This document shows, piece after piece, positions 7,414-14,657 of a stretch of 17,348 nt of DNA. Position numbers and translations under genes: made by a program. Numbering within the stretch: the first letter of the stretch is position 1; each line of letters starts with the position of its first letter. The stretch comes from Erginobacter sp964465735 (GTDB taxonomy: Bacteria > Auribacterota > Erginobacteria > Erginobacterales > Erginobacteraceae): the NCBI GenBank assembly GCA_964465735.1, contig CAYXKT010000056.1, positions 1 to 17,348 on the forward strand. The letters are read 5' to 3'. The notes under the pieces are model-generated. The model was not told where the DNA came from. It saw only the letters and a list, made by a program, of their open reading frames with translations, and did not search any database.

Positions 7414-7499
7414 TGGAGTGGTGGAGTACGGGAGTGCTGCCGGCCTGTGGCCCGGATTTTCTTTATCCAGCACTCCATTACTCCGTTACTCCGTTGCTC
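7414..7499. repeat. Inverted octad arrays forming a long imperfect hairpin
   Basis: Three 8-base units (consensus TGGAGTNN) at 7414-7437 face four units (consensus CRTTACTC) at 7468-7499. The two arrays are in opposite orientation and could pair over about 27 positions, with roughly 20 matches including nine in a row next to the loop. The GC-rich loop can itself fold (CCGGCC with GGCCCGG). The element fills about half of the 174-nt gspE-gspF spacer (7373-7546). Confidence 0.65.
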
Positions 7500-7546
7500 T
7501 TTATAACTATAATATTTAAGCGGAAACAACTTCTTCCCGGGATGAT

Positions 7547-9265
7547 TTATGCCTCAACGATATCTTCCTGGGTAACCCGGACGACTTCTTCAATGGTGGT
7601 AAACCCTTCCTTGACCTGGCGGGCACCGTCCATCCGCAGGGTCCGCATCCCTTTTCTCATCGCCGCTTGCTTGATATCTCCGGTATTGGTCCGCTCCAGG
7701 ATCATCCGGCGAATCTCATCATCGACTAAAAAGATCTCAAAGATCCCGCTCCGGCCCATATACCCGGACTGGAAACACTTATCACACCCCTTACCCCGGT
7801 AAAGGGTACCTTCCGGGATATCGTCAAGGGTAAGACCAATCTCCTTAAGAGCTTTCTCTTCCGGGCGGAAACTCACCCGGCAATGGGGACAGATGGTCCT
7901 GACCAGCCGCTGAGCCATAATCCCGACCACCGAGGAAGAGACCAGGTAGGGTTCGACCCCCATATCGATCAGACGGTTGATCGACCCAGCGGCATCATTG
8001 GTATGGAGAGTGGAGAAGACCAGGTGTCCGGTCAGACTGGCCTGGATAGCGATCTCGGCCGTCTCGTGGTCCCGCATCTCCCCGATCAGAACCACGTCCG
8101 GGTCCTGTCTCAAGATTGAACGGAGACCACTGGCGAAAGTCAAGCCGATCTTGGGATTGGCCTGGATCTGCCCGATCCCCGACATCTGGTATTCGACCGG
8201 GTCCTCGACCGTAATGATATTCTGTTCCTTCGAGTTGACCGCGGAGAGAGCGGCATAGAGGGTGGTGGTCTTCCCCGATCCGGTGGGCCCGGTGACCAGG
8301 ATAATTCCGTGGCTCAACTTCAGCAGACGGGCGAAGAGGACCAACCGGTCCTCACTCATCCCCAGATCGTGGAGGCTGTAGACCTGAGCCGAGCGGTCAA
8401 GGAGCCGAAGCACGATCCGCTCTCCAAAGGAAACCGGGATCAGGGAAACTCGAAGGTCGATCTCCCGGTCGGTGATCCGGATCTTGATCCGGCCGTCCTG
8501 GGGAAGGCGTTTTTCGGCGATATTCAGGTTGGCCATAATCTTGATCCGGGAAGTGATCGCCGACTGGTACTGCTTGGGCGGGGTCAGGGCCTCGTAAAGC
8601 ACACCGTCGATCCGGTAGCGGACCCGGAGTTCCTTCTCGAAAGGCTCGATATGGATATCACTGGCCCGGGCCTTGGCCGCCTCGAAGAGGATCAGGTTCA
8701 CCAGCTTGATCACCGGAGCCTTGGAGGCGATGTCGAGGAGGTCCTCGGCCTGGTCTTCCACGGTGATCTGTTCAGCGGCCTCGTCCTCCTCCATCCCCTC
8801 CATCACCGCCTCCGCCGCCCCCTCCGCGTGGCCGTAGGATCGGTTGGCAATCCGGACGATCTCGTCAGGGGGACTGACCACCGGGAGGACCTCTTTGTCC
8901 AGAAGCAACCGCAGATCATCGAGGGGCTGGAGGGAGAGCGGGTTGGCCATCGCCACCCGGACTACTCCGTTCTCCTCTTCCAATGGGATCAACTGGTGAG
9001 CAAGGAGAAAATTAATCGGCACCCGGGAGATGATCTCCTTATCGACCATCTCCTCGGAGAGAGTTTCCAGGTAGGGCAGATTGAGCTGACGACTCAGGGC
9101 CCGGCGATACTGCTCCTGATTGATCGCCCCCAACTCGAGGAGGATATCACCGAGGGCCTGTCCCTCGCCGGCACCGGCCTGGCGGACCCGGGCCCTCTGC
9201 AGGGTCTCGTCATCGATGGTCCCTTCTTCGAGGAGGATATCTTCAACTGTCCGATGAGAAATCAT
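7547..9265 (-). CDS. gspE: Type II secretion system ATPase GspE
   Basis: This cytoplasmic hexameric ATPase powers pseudopilus assembly. The 572-residue protein has an N-terminal MshEN/T2SSE_N region (about 5-145) and an acidic linker (about 146-175). The ATPase core has Walker A GPTGSGKT (326-333), an Asp-box region (TVEDPVEY, 352-359), a Walker B-type DVVLIGEMRD (390-399) and the His-box STLHTNDA (418-425). A tetracysteine zinc site follows: CPHC at 459-462 and CDKC at 494-497. All key residues are present and the length is normal. It starts 17 nt after the gspD stop with no obvious Shine-Dalgarno site, so translation may depend on the gene before it. The zinc site and context favour GspE over PilB, although the families are close. 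Confidence 0.97.
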   Translation of the reverse strand: MISHRTVEDILLEEGTIDDETLQRARVRQAGAGEGQALGDILLELGAINQEQYRRALSRQLNLPYLETLSEEMVDKEIISRVPINFLLAHQLIPLEEENGVVRVAMANPLSLQPLDDLRLLLDKEVLPVVSPPDEIVRIANRSYGHAEGAAEAVMEGMEEDEAAEQITVEDQAEDLLDIASKAPVIKLVNLILFEAAKARASDIHIEPFEKELRVRYRIDGVLYEALTPPKQYQSAITSRIKIMANLNIAEKRLPQDGRIKIRITDREIDLRVSLIPVSFGERIVLRLLDRSAQVYSLHDLGMSEDRLVLFARLLKLSHGIILVTGPTGSGKTTTLYAALSAVNSKEQNIITVEDPVEYQMSGIGQIQANPKIGLTFASGLRSILRQDPDVVLIGEMRDHETAEIAIQASLTGHLVFSTLHTNDAAGSINRLIDMGVEPYLVSSSVVGIMAQRLVRTICPHCRVSFRPEEKALKEIGLTLDDIPEGTLYRGKGCDKCFQSGYMGRSGIFEIFLVDDEIRRMILERTNTGDIKQAAMRKGMRTLRMDGARQVKEGFTTIEEVVRVTQEDIVEA

Positions 9266-9282
9266 AATTCATCTGCTGATGG

Positions 9283-11565
9283 TTACTGGTGATAGCGCTG
9301 ACCACCCCGGTCCGGTTCCGCCGCCGGCTTGCCTCCGCCAAAGGAGACTCGGGGGATACTGTCGAGCAGGGAACGCCGAGGAGCGCTTTCCTGCTCCTCG
9401 GCCTCGATCACATTCCCCTCCTCGGCTACGATTCCGGAGGGAACCCGGGAACCGGGGGGAGAGGGCGGAATCAGGGCGTTCTCCCGATTACCCATCCTCC
9501 GCAGTTGATCGGCGTGACGAGCTTTCAGATCCTGGTAGGACTGTTCTTCTTCGAGTCGCTGCTGCTCTTCCTGCGCCGCCAGTTCGGCATTCTGGGCACG
9601 TATCATATCATTGATCTCCGGGGCGTGGCGACGCTTGAGGTTGGTCAGATCAGCGATCTGCTGGGTAGTCCTCACCACTCGAGGAGTGATAAAGATCAGA
9701 AGATTGTTCTTCACCTTCCTGGTCGAACGGGTCCGGAAGAGGAGACCAAGCAGGGGGATATCGCCCAGGATCGGCACCTTGCTGATCGACTCGTTCCAAT
9801 CGTCCCGGATCAACCCTCCAATCACGATAGTATGATTATCCTTGACCGTAACCATCGTCTCCGTCTCCCGGTCGAAAGTCTCCGGGGTAAGCCGGATGCC
9901 GGAAACCTCCTGGCTGCCGAGCAGAGTCGATATCTTCTGAAGAATCTTCATCCGGACCATCTCGGACTTGGAGATATTCGGGGTGATGGTCAGCTCAATC
10001 CCCACATCCTTGTACTCAATATTCTGGAAGGTCCGGTTGCTGTTGGATCCGCTATCCTCAATCTTGGAGAGATAGGGAATATTCCGGACCACCTTGATCT
10101 TGGCCTCCTCGTTGTCCATCGTCAGAATCTGGGGTGTAGCCAAAATATTCACGTCCTGGTTGGTCTGCATCGCGTGCAGCATCACCGCGAAGTCAGGCAG
10201 ACTGGTCCCGCTCCCGGCCATCTTCTGGACAAATCCGATCGACATCCCCTCGACCCCGGGAGAGGAACCGATGGTCCCTTCCGCCCCCCCGGCGGCCCAA
10301 CCAGCCAATCCGCCACCGAATGCCGACTGGGCAAAACCCTGGGCGTTATTCCGACCCGCCGACATCCCCTCGACATCGGGGAACCCAACCCCGTTTTGAT
10401 CCATATCGAGCCATTCCACGCCCAGTTCGAAAGTCTTCTCATAGGAGATCTCGGCGATCAGGACCTCGACCAGGACCTGGTCCCGGACCACATCCAATTT
10501 CTGGATGATCTTGAGGATATCGGCGTAAGCTTCCTGAGGAGAATCAATGATCAGGGCGTTGGTCCCCTTGTCCTCGCTGATCAGAACCGGGTCCTCGCCC
10601 CCCTTGGGTTGACGTTTGGAGACAATAGAATTCAAGACCTTGGCCATCTCCTCGGCAGCGGTGTTCTTGAGGAAATAGACGTGGATCCTCGTCCGCTCGG
10701 TCTCCACGTCCAGGCGCTTTATCAGATCCTGTACCCGATGGGTGTCGTCTTCATTGGCCAGGACGATCAAGGAGTTGGTCCGCTCATCAGAGATGATCTT
10801 TAAAATCTTATCCACCGCCTCCAGCTGGCCGGGAGGCTGGCGGCGGCGGGGGGTAGGCGGTGCTCCCGGGATTTCTCCCACCTCCTCAATCACCTGAGAG
10901 ATAGAAGAAGCAAGCATATCAGCCGAGGCGTGACGGATCGGAATCACCGTGATCTGGGTTTCGTAGCCGGGGATATCCAGCTCCCGAACGATCTTGACCA
11001 ACCGGTGGATGTTGGAGGAGATATCGGTCACGATCAGGGTATTGGTGGTCGGATAGGCGATCACACTGGCATCCTTGGAGAAGAGCTGCCCGAGAGCGCT
11101 CCGGACCCGTTCGGCCGAGGCATACTGGAGGGGAATCAACTGGGTGATAATCGTGTCTTCGGGAACGATCTGTTCCAGTCGGTCACCAACCGCCATCGGG
11201 ATATTTCTCTGCCGAGCGTCGGTCTTGGAGGCGATCTTGGTTACCTTCCCGGAGGGGACGGTAACAAATCCCCGGACTTCCAGGATCGATTCAAATACCT
11301 TATAGACATCTTCCAGAGGGATCTTGGTCGGGGAGATAACAGTTACCGGACCTCGGACATTTTGATCGATAATAAAATTCTTCCCGGTCAAATCGCTGAT
11401 ATACTTGATAACTATCCGGATATCGACATTCTCAAAATCCATCGAGACCATCCCCTCCTCGTCATCAAATAAGGCCTGGGGTCGGGCCGATCCGGCAAGG
11501 AAAAAGACGGCGAGGACAATCCCAATGGCAATAACCGGGCGAAATATAACTCTGGTTTTCTTCAT
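9283..11565 (-). CDS. gspD: Type II secretion system secretin GspD
   Basis: GspD forms the outer-membrane channel. From the ATG at 11565 it has 760 residues, starting with a signal peptide (MKKTRVIFRPVIAIGIVLAV, cleaved near residue 31). Four periplasmic N-domains follow: N0 about 40-118, N1 138-198, N2 205-288 and N3 291-358. The secretin domain is at about 363-635 and includes the signature VPILGDIPLLGLLF (597-610) and a closing LLIFITPRVV. A roughly 110-residue tail beyond the barrel starts as a charged coiled coil (650-690) and ends in a Pro/Gly-rich segment, where an S-domain or pilotin-binding site would lie. An upstream ATG at 11640 is rejected because it lies in a repeat. GAGAG eight bases before the ATG at 11565 supports that start. 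gspE follows after 17 nt. Confidence 0.97.
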   Translation of the reverse strand: MKKTRVIFRPVIAIGIVLAVFFLAGSARPQALFDDEEGMVSMDFENVDIRIVIKYISDLTGKNFIIDQNVRGPVTVISPTKIPLEDVYKVFESILEVRGFVTVPSGKVTKIASKTDARQRNIPMAVGDRLEQIVPEDTIITQLIPLQYASAERVRSALGQLFSKDASVIAYPTTNTLIVTDISSNIHRLVKIVRELDIPGYETQITVIPIRHASADMLASSISQVIEEVGEIPGAPPTPRRRQPPGQLEAVDKILKIISDERTNSLIVLANEDDTHRVQDLIKRLDVETERTRIHVYFLKNTAAEEMAKVLNSIVSKRQPKGGEDPVLISEDKGTNALIIDSPQEAYADILKIIQKLDVVRDQVLVEVLIAEISYEKTFELGVEWLDMDQNGVGFPDVEGMSAGRNNAQGFAQSAFGGGLAGWAAGGAEGTIGSSPGVEGMSIGFVQKMAGSGTSLPDFAVMLHAMQTNQDVNILATPQILTMDNEEAKIKVVRNIPYLSKIEDSGSNSNRTFQNIEYKDVGIELTITPNISKSEMVRMKILQKISTLLGSQEVSGIRLTPETFDRETETMVTVKDNHTIVIGGLIRDDWNESISKVPILGDIPLLGLLFRTRSTRKVKNNLLIFITPRVVRTTQQIADLTNLKRRHAPEINDMIRAQNAELAAQEEQQRLEEEQSYQDLKARHADQLRRMGNRENALIPPSPPGSRVPSGIVAEEGNVIEAEEQESAPRRSLLDSIPRVSFGGGKPAAEPDRGGQRYHQ

Positions 11566-11634
11566 TATTTGTTCTCTCGGTTCGTAAATGCTCAGGTAAT
11601 TAGTGCAGCGCTGCAAAAGCAATGGACGATAATC

Positions 11635-11745
11635 TGTCATTGCGCGCGTAGCGAAACAATCGCAATCCGTTGGCAGGAATAGATTGCTTCGCCACTTCGT
11701 TCCTCGCGATGAGAGATTCTATGTGATTTGAGGTTTCCATTGAGA
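11635..11745 (+). repeat. Dispersed repeat, copy downstream of gspC
   Basis: Positions 11681-11745 match the reverse complement of 13017-13081 at 56 of 65 positions without gaps. Within this, 29 of the first 30 bases (core CGAGGAACGAAGTG on the minus strand) are the same. The copy also has an imperfect internal inverted repeat (about 11637-11660 with 11684-11710). The core resembles widespread bacterial hairpin repeats of the GAAGCAATC type. The in-frame ATG at 11640 upstream of gspD comes from this repeat. Confidence 0.75.
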
Positions 11746-11753
11746 CACTAATC

Positions 11754-11774
11754 AGGTTGAAGACTGAAGGTTGA
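11754..11774 (+). repeat. Heptad repeat, three units (AGGTTGA)
   Basis: Three adjoining units read AGGTTGA, AGACTGA and AGGTTGA. This is a third heptad type in the window, next to the dispersed repeat copy. Confidence 0.55.
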
Positions 11775-11947
11775 AATACCTGCCCTTCTCCGGACAAACC
11801 CGGCCGGCATCCGATCAATCAATCCTGCTACCGTGTCAGCCGCCTCAAATTATCTGAGCCTCATATGATCACGCATATATTGTCCCTGAAAGTCTTCCAC
11901 CTTCAGTTTATCTATCTAAAGTATCTGCCTCGATTAAATGATTATCG

Positions 11948-11974
11948 AAAAGTCGGATCGGAAACAATCAATAA
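11948..11974 (-). repeat. Short sequence shared with the gspF-gspG spacer
   Basis: On the minus strand TTATTGATTGT and CGATCCGACTTTT lie 3 bases apart. The same two blocks occur on the plus strand at 5885-5913, 5 bases apart. Thus 24 bases are shared between two non-coding spacers, in opposite orientation. The role is unknown. It could be a binding site or a repeat fragment. Confidence 0.5.
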
Positions 11975-12008
11975 GTCTGACGGCCGATCACCGGTTCCTG
12001 GGACCCGA

Positions 12009-12980
12009 CTACAGTTCCAATAAATTATACTGGATCTGATATTCCAGATTGATGATCTCCCCTCCGCGCTCGATCTCCACGATCACGGTCTCTTCATCCT
12101 GAACTTCCTGTAAGATCTCCAGGGCGCGGTCCTTACTGGTAATTATCTCTTCGTTAGCGGCCCGGATAATATCTCCCTTCTTAATCCCCAGGTGGGATGC
12201 CAGATGTCGGGGGGGAAGGACCAGGATCTCGTAGCCTTCCGCCTCACCGCGCCGGGGACGGCCCGGCGGGTAGTAAGTTCGACAGCCGACATTGGTCAGG
12301 GCCTTCATTATCTCCGCCTGGACTTCCTTAATCTTGACCTTGACCTGGTTAACATCGAGCAGCTGCCAGAGCCCTTTCCGGCTGACCAGCCACTTGTTGT
12401 TGGAGATCAACTGCCAAAGACCCCGCTTGCTGATCAGCCACTCATTCTTGCCCAGCGGCCGAATCACCCGGGAGATCGGGAGTGCGCGCTTTGCCACCGG
12501 AATACTATCCTTGAACATTGAGATGGTAAATACATTCCCCTGGTGGTCAAGTACCACCTGGTTGCGGTGGATCTCCAGTACGATCGCCCCGGCAACCTCA
12601 TCTCCAATCCGAGAATAATGCTGCTCTTTGTTGGCCACTTCCTCGATGATCGCCGAACTCCGTTTGGGATCGCTCTGGATTGAAGTCCCCAGCAGGTTCA
12701 GATTCGGCGGGGGAATCGCGGCGGGAACCGGAGTCGGCGGCGGTCCCTCGGCCGGGGCGGCAAACTTTTCTCTCCAGAGATTGCGGCTGACAATCACCCC
12801 GTAATAATCCGCCCCCAGCGGGGTCGAAGTTGGCAGATCAATCCCGGAGCCGACCGGCAGGACCGGGGTCTCCGGGGTTGGGGCGACCTGGTAGTAGGTC
12901 CAGAACATATACCCCCCACCGGCGACCAGGATCAGGGCCAGGATCAGGTTGATCAGGGTGATCTGTCTTCTCGTCAGCAT
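12009..12980 (-). CDS. gspC: Type II secretion system protein GspC with PDZ domain
   Basis: GspC links the inner-membrane platform to the secretin and helps select substrates. The 323-residue protein has a short cytoplasmic N-terminus, one membrane helix (about 8-28), a Pro-rich linker and an HR domain (about 58-170, including NLNLLGTSIQSDPKRSSAII and the strand motif VVLDHQGNVFTISM). A C-terminal PDZ domain (about 225-318) carries GIKKGDIIRAANEEI, the usual PDZ-like segment. Between HR and PDZ a 16-residue unit is duplicated in tandem (179-194 and 195-210). The ATG at 12980 has only a weak GGAAA upstream. Inverted copies of one dispersed repeat lie on either side of the gene, which separates it from both anti-sigma gene and gspD. 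Confidence 0.92.
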   Translation of the reverse strand: MLTRRQITLINLILALILVAGGGYMFWTYYQVAPTPETPVLPVGSGIDLPTSTPLGADYYGVIVSRNLWREKFAAPAEGPPPTPVPAAIPPPNLNLLGTSIQSDPKRSSAIIEEVANKEQHYSRIGDEVAGAIVLEIHRNQVVLDHQGNVFTISMFKDSIPVAKRALPISRVIRPLGKNEWLISKRGLWQLISNNKWLVSRKGLWQLLDVNQVKVKIKEVQAEIMKALTNVGCRTYYPPGRPRRGEAEGYEILVLPPRHLASHLGIKKGDIIRAANEEIITSKDRALEILQEVQDEETVIVEIERGGEIINLEYQIQYNLLEL

Positions 12981-13016
12981 TTTAAATATTTCCGATAACT
13001 GCTCAGATCATTAGGA

Positions 13017-13122
13017 TCTGAATGAAGATCTCCAATCACATCGCATCTGTCATCGCGAGGAACGAAGTGACGAAGCAATCTCATAACAAAATAATCCGAT
13101 TGCTTCGTCGTCCCTGCTCACA
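13017..13122 (-). repeat. Dispersed repeat, copy upstream of gspC
   Basis: This copy is inverted relative to 11635-11745. It contains perfect 12-bp inverted arms, GACGAAGCAATC (13069-13080) and GATTGCTTCGTC (13098-13109), with a 17-base loop. The homology to the other copy covers 13017-13081. The outer part of the right arm (13110-13122) is degraded. It lies within the predicted gspC 5' leader, so a strong RNA hairpin is likely there. Confidence 0.75.
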
Positions 13123-13172
13123 GTAACCAGCTTTCCAGGGTTTTCGTTCAGAGGATCTCTACCTGGATAGTT

Positions 13173-13194
13173 AGTATTATTGGACAATAGTATT
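13173..13194. promoter_or_regulatory. Imperfect 22-bp dyad, candidate operator
   Basis: AGTATTATTG and CAATAGTATT are inverted arms around a 2-base centre, with 8 of 10 positions paired (ten if G-T pairs are allowed). The dyad begins just downstream of the predicted gspC transcription start, a typical repressor-site position. The regulator is unknown. Confidence 0.3.
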
Positions 13195-13203
13195 TGATCA
13201 AGG

Positions 13204-13232
13204 AATATTCGGCAGCCTGAACGGAAAGTCAA
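13204..13232 (-). promoter_or_regulatory. Candidate sigma-70 promoter for the gspC operon
   Basis: On the minus strand TTGACT (13232-13227), a 17-base spacer, and AATATT (13209-13204) match -35 at 5/6 and -10 at 4/6. Transcription would start near 13197 and give a leader of about 217 nt that includes the dispersed repeat hairpin. A perfect TATAAT at 13246-13241 has no matching -35 box. Confidence 0.35.
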
Positions 13233-13297
13233 CGCTACTGATTATAGCCATCAAATCGCCAATCGTTTCCTATTCTGATTAATTTCTGCTGGCGCGC

Positions 13298-14026
13298 TCA
13301 GTCCCGCTTTTCGTGAGGCACGACCTGGTAGCGGGCGATCTCGCCGCGCCAGAGATTCAGGTTAACCTCGGGAGGAATTTCAAACGCCCGATCTCCCCGG
13401 TCCCGCCCCTTCTGCAACAAAGTCCAGAAGGCCTGGTGAAGGCCCTCGACCACTGAACGGGCCGAAAAGTCCAGTTCCGGTTTCTCCAGAAGAAAGTTCG
13501 ATCGGCCCTGCATATCCCGAGCAATGATCTCCGCCAGCAAGTCCCCCCAGGTAGAATATTTCCCGTTTTCAATTCCGGACAGGATCTCGCCCGACTCCTC
13601 CAGGTACCCGTTGAGGGTCACGGTCAGATCAGGTCCGGAGATCGGACTCCGGGAAAAAGTGCTGGCCGAGCGCAGGGGTTCAGGTCCGGAGGGGGGAGAA
13701 GGAGAAAACAGCAACCACAAGCCGACCGAGATAATCAGCGAAGCCGCGACCAGGATTAGCCGACCGGAGTGGAGGGGTCGTCCCAGCAGTCGCAACGACC
13801 TCGGCCGGTCCCCGACCAACGCCATTGTCCGCCGGGAAAGGCTGCGAGGGAAGTTGACCTTCTTCAGAGCAGAGAGCGAATCCCAGGCCGCCGAGGCTTC
13901 TTGTAGTTTTTCCCGGCAACTCCGGCAACCAGCCAGATGCTCCTCCAATTTCTCCGCTACCGAACCCGGCAGGTCCTCACCAAGTATCCGATCGAAGATA
14001 TAACCTTGTAATTCCAGGCAGTCCAT
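13298..14026 (-). CDS. Anti-sigma factor with zinc-finger (ZAS) domain
   Basis: This 242-residue protein probably holds the neighbouring ECF sigma factor at the membrane. The N-terminal domain has the zinc-binding anti-sigma pattern HLAGCRSC (His30, Cys34, Cys37) after a helix containing LEEHL. One membrane segment lies at about 90-107 (LILVAASLIISVGLWLLF), followed by a Ser/Pro-rich stretch and about 120 residues outside the cytoplasm. That region has no motif I recognise. The start is 20 nt after the sigma gene, with GGAGA overlapping the sigma gene's last codons, so the two are co-expressed. The signal sensed is unknown. Its position directly before gspC makes control of secretion a reasonable idea but does not prove it. 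Confidence 0.88.
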   Translation of the reverse strand: MDCLELQGYIFDRILGEDLPGSVAEKLEEHLAGCRSCREKLQEASAAWDSLSALKKVNFPRSLSRRTMALVGDRPRSLRLLGRPLHSGRLILVAASLIISVGLWLLFSPSPPSGPEPLRSASTFSRSPISGPDLTVTLNGYLEESGEILSGIENGKYSTWGDLLAEIIARDMQGRSNFLLEKPELDFSARSVVEGLHQAFWTLLQKGRDRGDRAFEIPPEVNLNLWRGEIARYQVVPHEKRD

Positions 14027-14046
14027 AGATCAGCTAATTCTCCGGT

Positions 14047-14643
14047 TCATTCCGGCCGCTTTATTCCTCGGGCGACAAAGTTCCGGCGCAGTTGTTCCAG
14101 GCCGTAATGGAGCCGGGAACGGACGGTCCCCGACGGTATCCCCAGCACCTTGGCGATCTGACGGTATTTCAACCCTTCCAGTCGACTTAAGATAATTACC
14201 TGTCGATGCTCCGAAGAGAGTCCGGCCAGTTCCTTTCGCAAGATCGCCTCCATCTCTCTCCCCCCCGCCTGGTCCCGCGGGCCGGGATCTTTGCCGGCAA
14301 GCAGATCGGATATCCGCCGGGGGTGGGGACCATCCCGGCCGGCGATCTCGGTCTCCAGAGAAACCTCCGGCCGCCGTTTTGCTTTCCTCAGCGCGTCCCG
14401 GCAGAGATTGATGGCAATGGTATAGAGCCAGGTCTTGAAATTCGCTCCTTGGCGAAATTTTCCCGACTGCCGGTAAACGCGGAGAAAAGTCTCCTGGAAG
14501 ATATCTTCCGAAAGGTGATAATCCCTGACCACTGAGTAGATAAACGCCATCAGGCGATTTTGATATCGGGCGAGAAGTGCTTCCAAAGCAGCCGGATCGC
14601 TCTGACAACACCGCTGGATAAGCTCCTCGTCGGCCCAATCCAT
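14047..14643 (-). CDS. ECF-type RNA polymerase sigma factor
   Basis: This 198-residue group IV sigma factor has region 2 at about 24-90, with the core-binding and -10 recognition helices SEDIFQETFLRVYRQ (45-59) and FKTWLYTIAINLCRD (69-83). Region 4 is at about 138-190 and contains LSSEHRQVIILSRLEGLKYRQIAKVLGIPSGTVRSRLHYGLEQLR, a typical helix-turn-helix. There is no region 3. A 45-residue linker rich in Gly, Asp and Arg joins the two domains. It pairs with the zinc-finger anti-sigma gene 20 nt downstream. GAGAG precedes the ATG at 14643 by seven bases. Many ECF factors control their own gene; a weak ECF-like promoter is noted upstream. Confidence 0.93.
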   Translation of the reverse strand: MDWADEELIQRCCQSDPAALEALLARYQNRLMAFIYSVVRDYHLSEDIFQETFLRVYRQSGKFRQGANFKTWLYTIAINLCRDALRKAKRRPEVSLETEIAGRDGPHPRRISDLLAGKDPGPRDQAGGREMEAILRKELAGLSSEHRQVIILSRLEGLKYRQIAKVLGIPSGTVRSRLHYGLEQLRRNFVARGIKRPE

Positions 14644-14657
14644 TACCTTGCTCTCTT

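Larger units (their letters stand above)
11566..12008 (-). other. 443-nt spacer between gspC and gspD
   Basis: No gene is supported here. From right to left it holds a short sequence shared with the gspF-gspG spacer (11948-11974), a stretch with nothing clear, three heptads (11754-11774), the dispersed repeat copy (11635-11745) and the gspD ribosome site. On the minus strand TTGATT (11971-11966) and GATAAT (11946-11941) could be a sigma-70 promoter for gspD, but the 19-base spacer is poor. Confidence 0.5.
12981..13297 (-). other. 317-nt leader and spacer between the anti-sigma gene and gspC
   Basis: No gene is supported. On the minus strand it holds, in order, a candidate promoter (13232-13204), a dyad just past the likely start of transcription (13194-13173), the dispersed repeat copy (13122-13017) and about 36 nt of AT-rich leader. 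It is the most likely place for the T2SS operon to be controlled. Confidence 0.5.

Noticed and set aside
7439..7465. GC hairpin followed by T-rich stretch on the plus strand
   Set aside because: It looks like a terminator only on the plus strand, where no gene is present. It is better explained as part of the octad hairpin.
9289..10803. 504-residue plus-strand open frame opposite gspD
   Set aside because: It lies fully antisense to a well-supported secretin gene; its composition (Asp, Leu, Gly, His rich) is typical of a shadow frame. The same holds for the 327-residue plus frame opposite gspE (8309-9292).
11600..11818. 72-residue minus-strand open frame and the 25-residue upstream extension of GspD (ATG at 11640)
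   Set aside because: Both derive from the dispersed repeat. The extension puts polar residues before a clear signal peptide, and the ATG at 11565 has its own ribosome site.
13050..13232. 60-residue minus-strand open frame between the anti-sigma gene and gspC
   Set aside because: It runs through the other copy of the repeat, has no recognisable domain and covers the candidate promoter region.
14030..14638. 202-residue minus-strand open frame overlapping the sigma gene
   Set aside because: It is a shifted frame of the ECF sigma gene, Pro/Gly/Arg rich and without domains.
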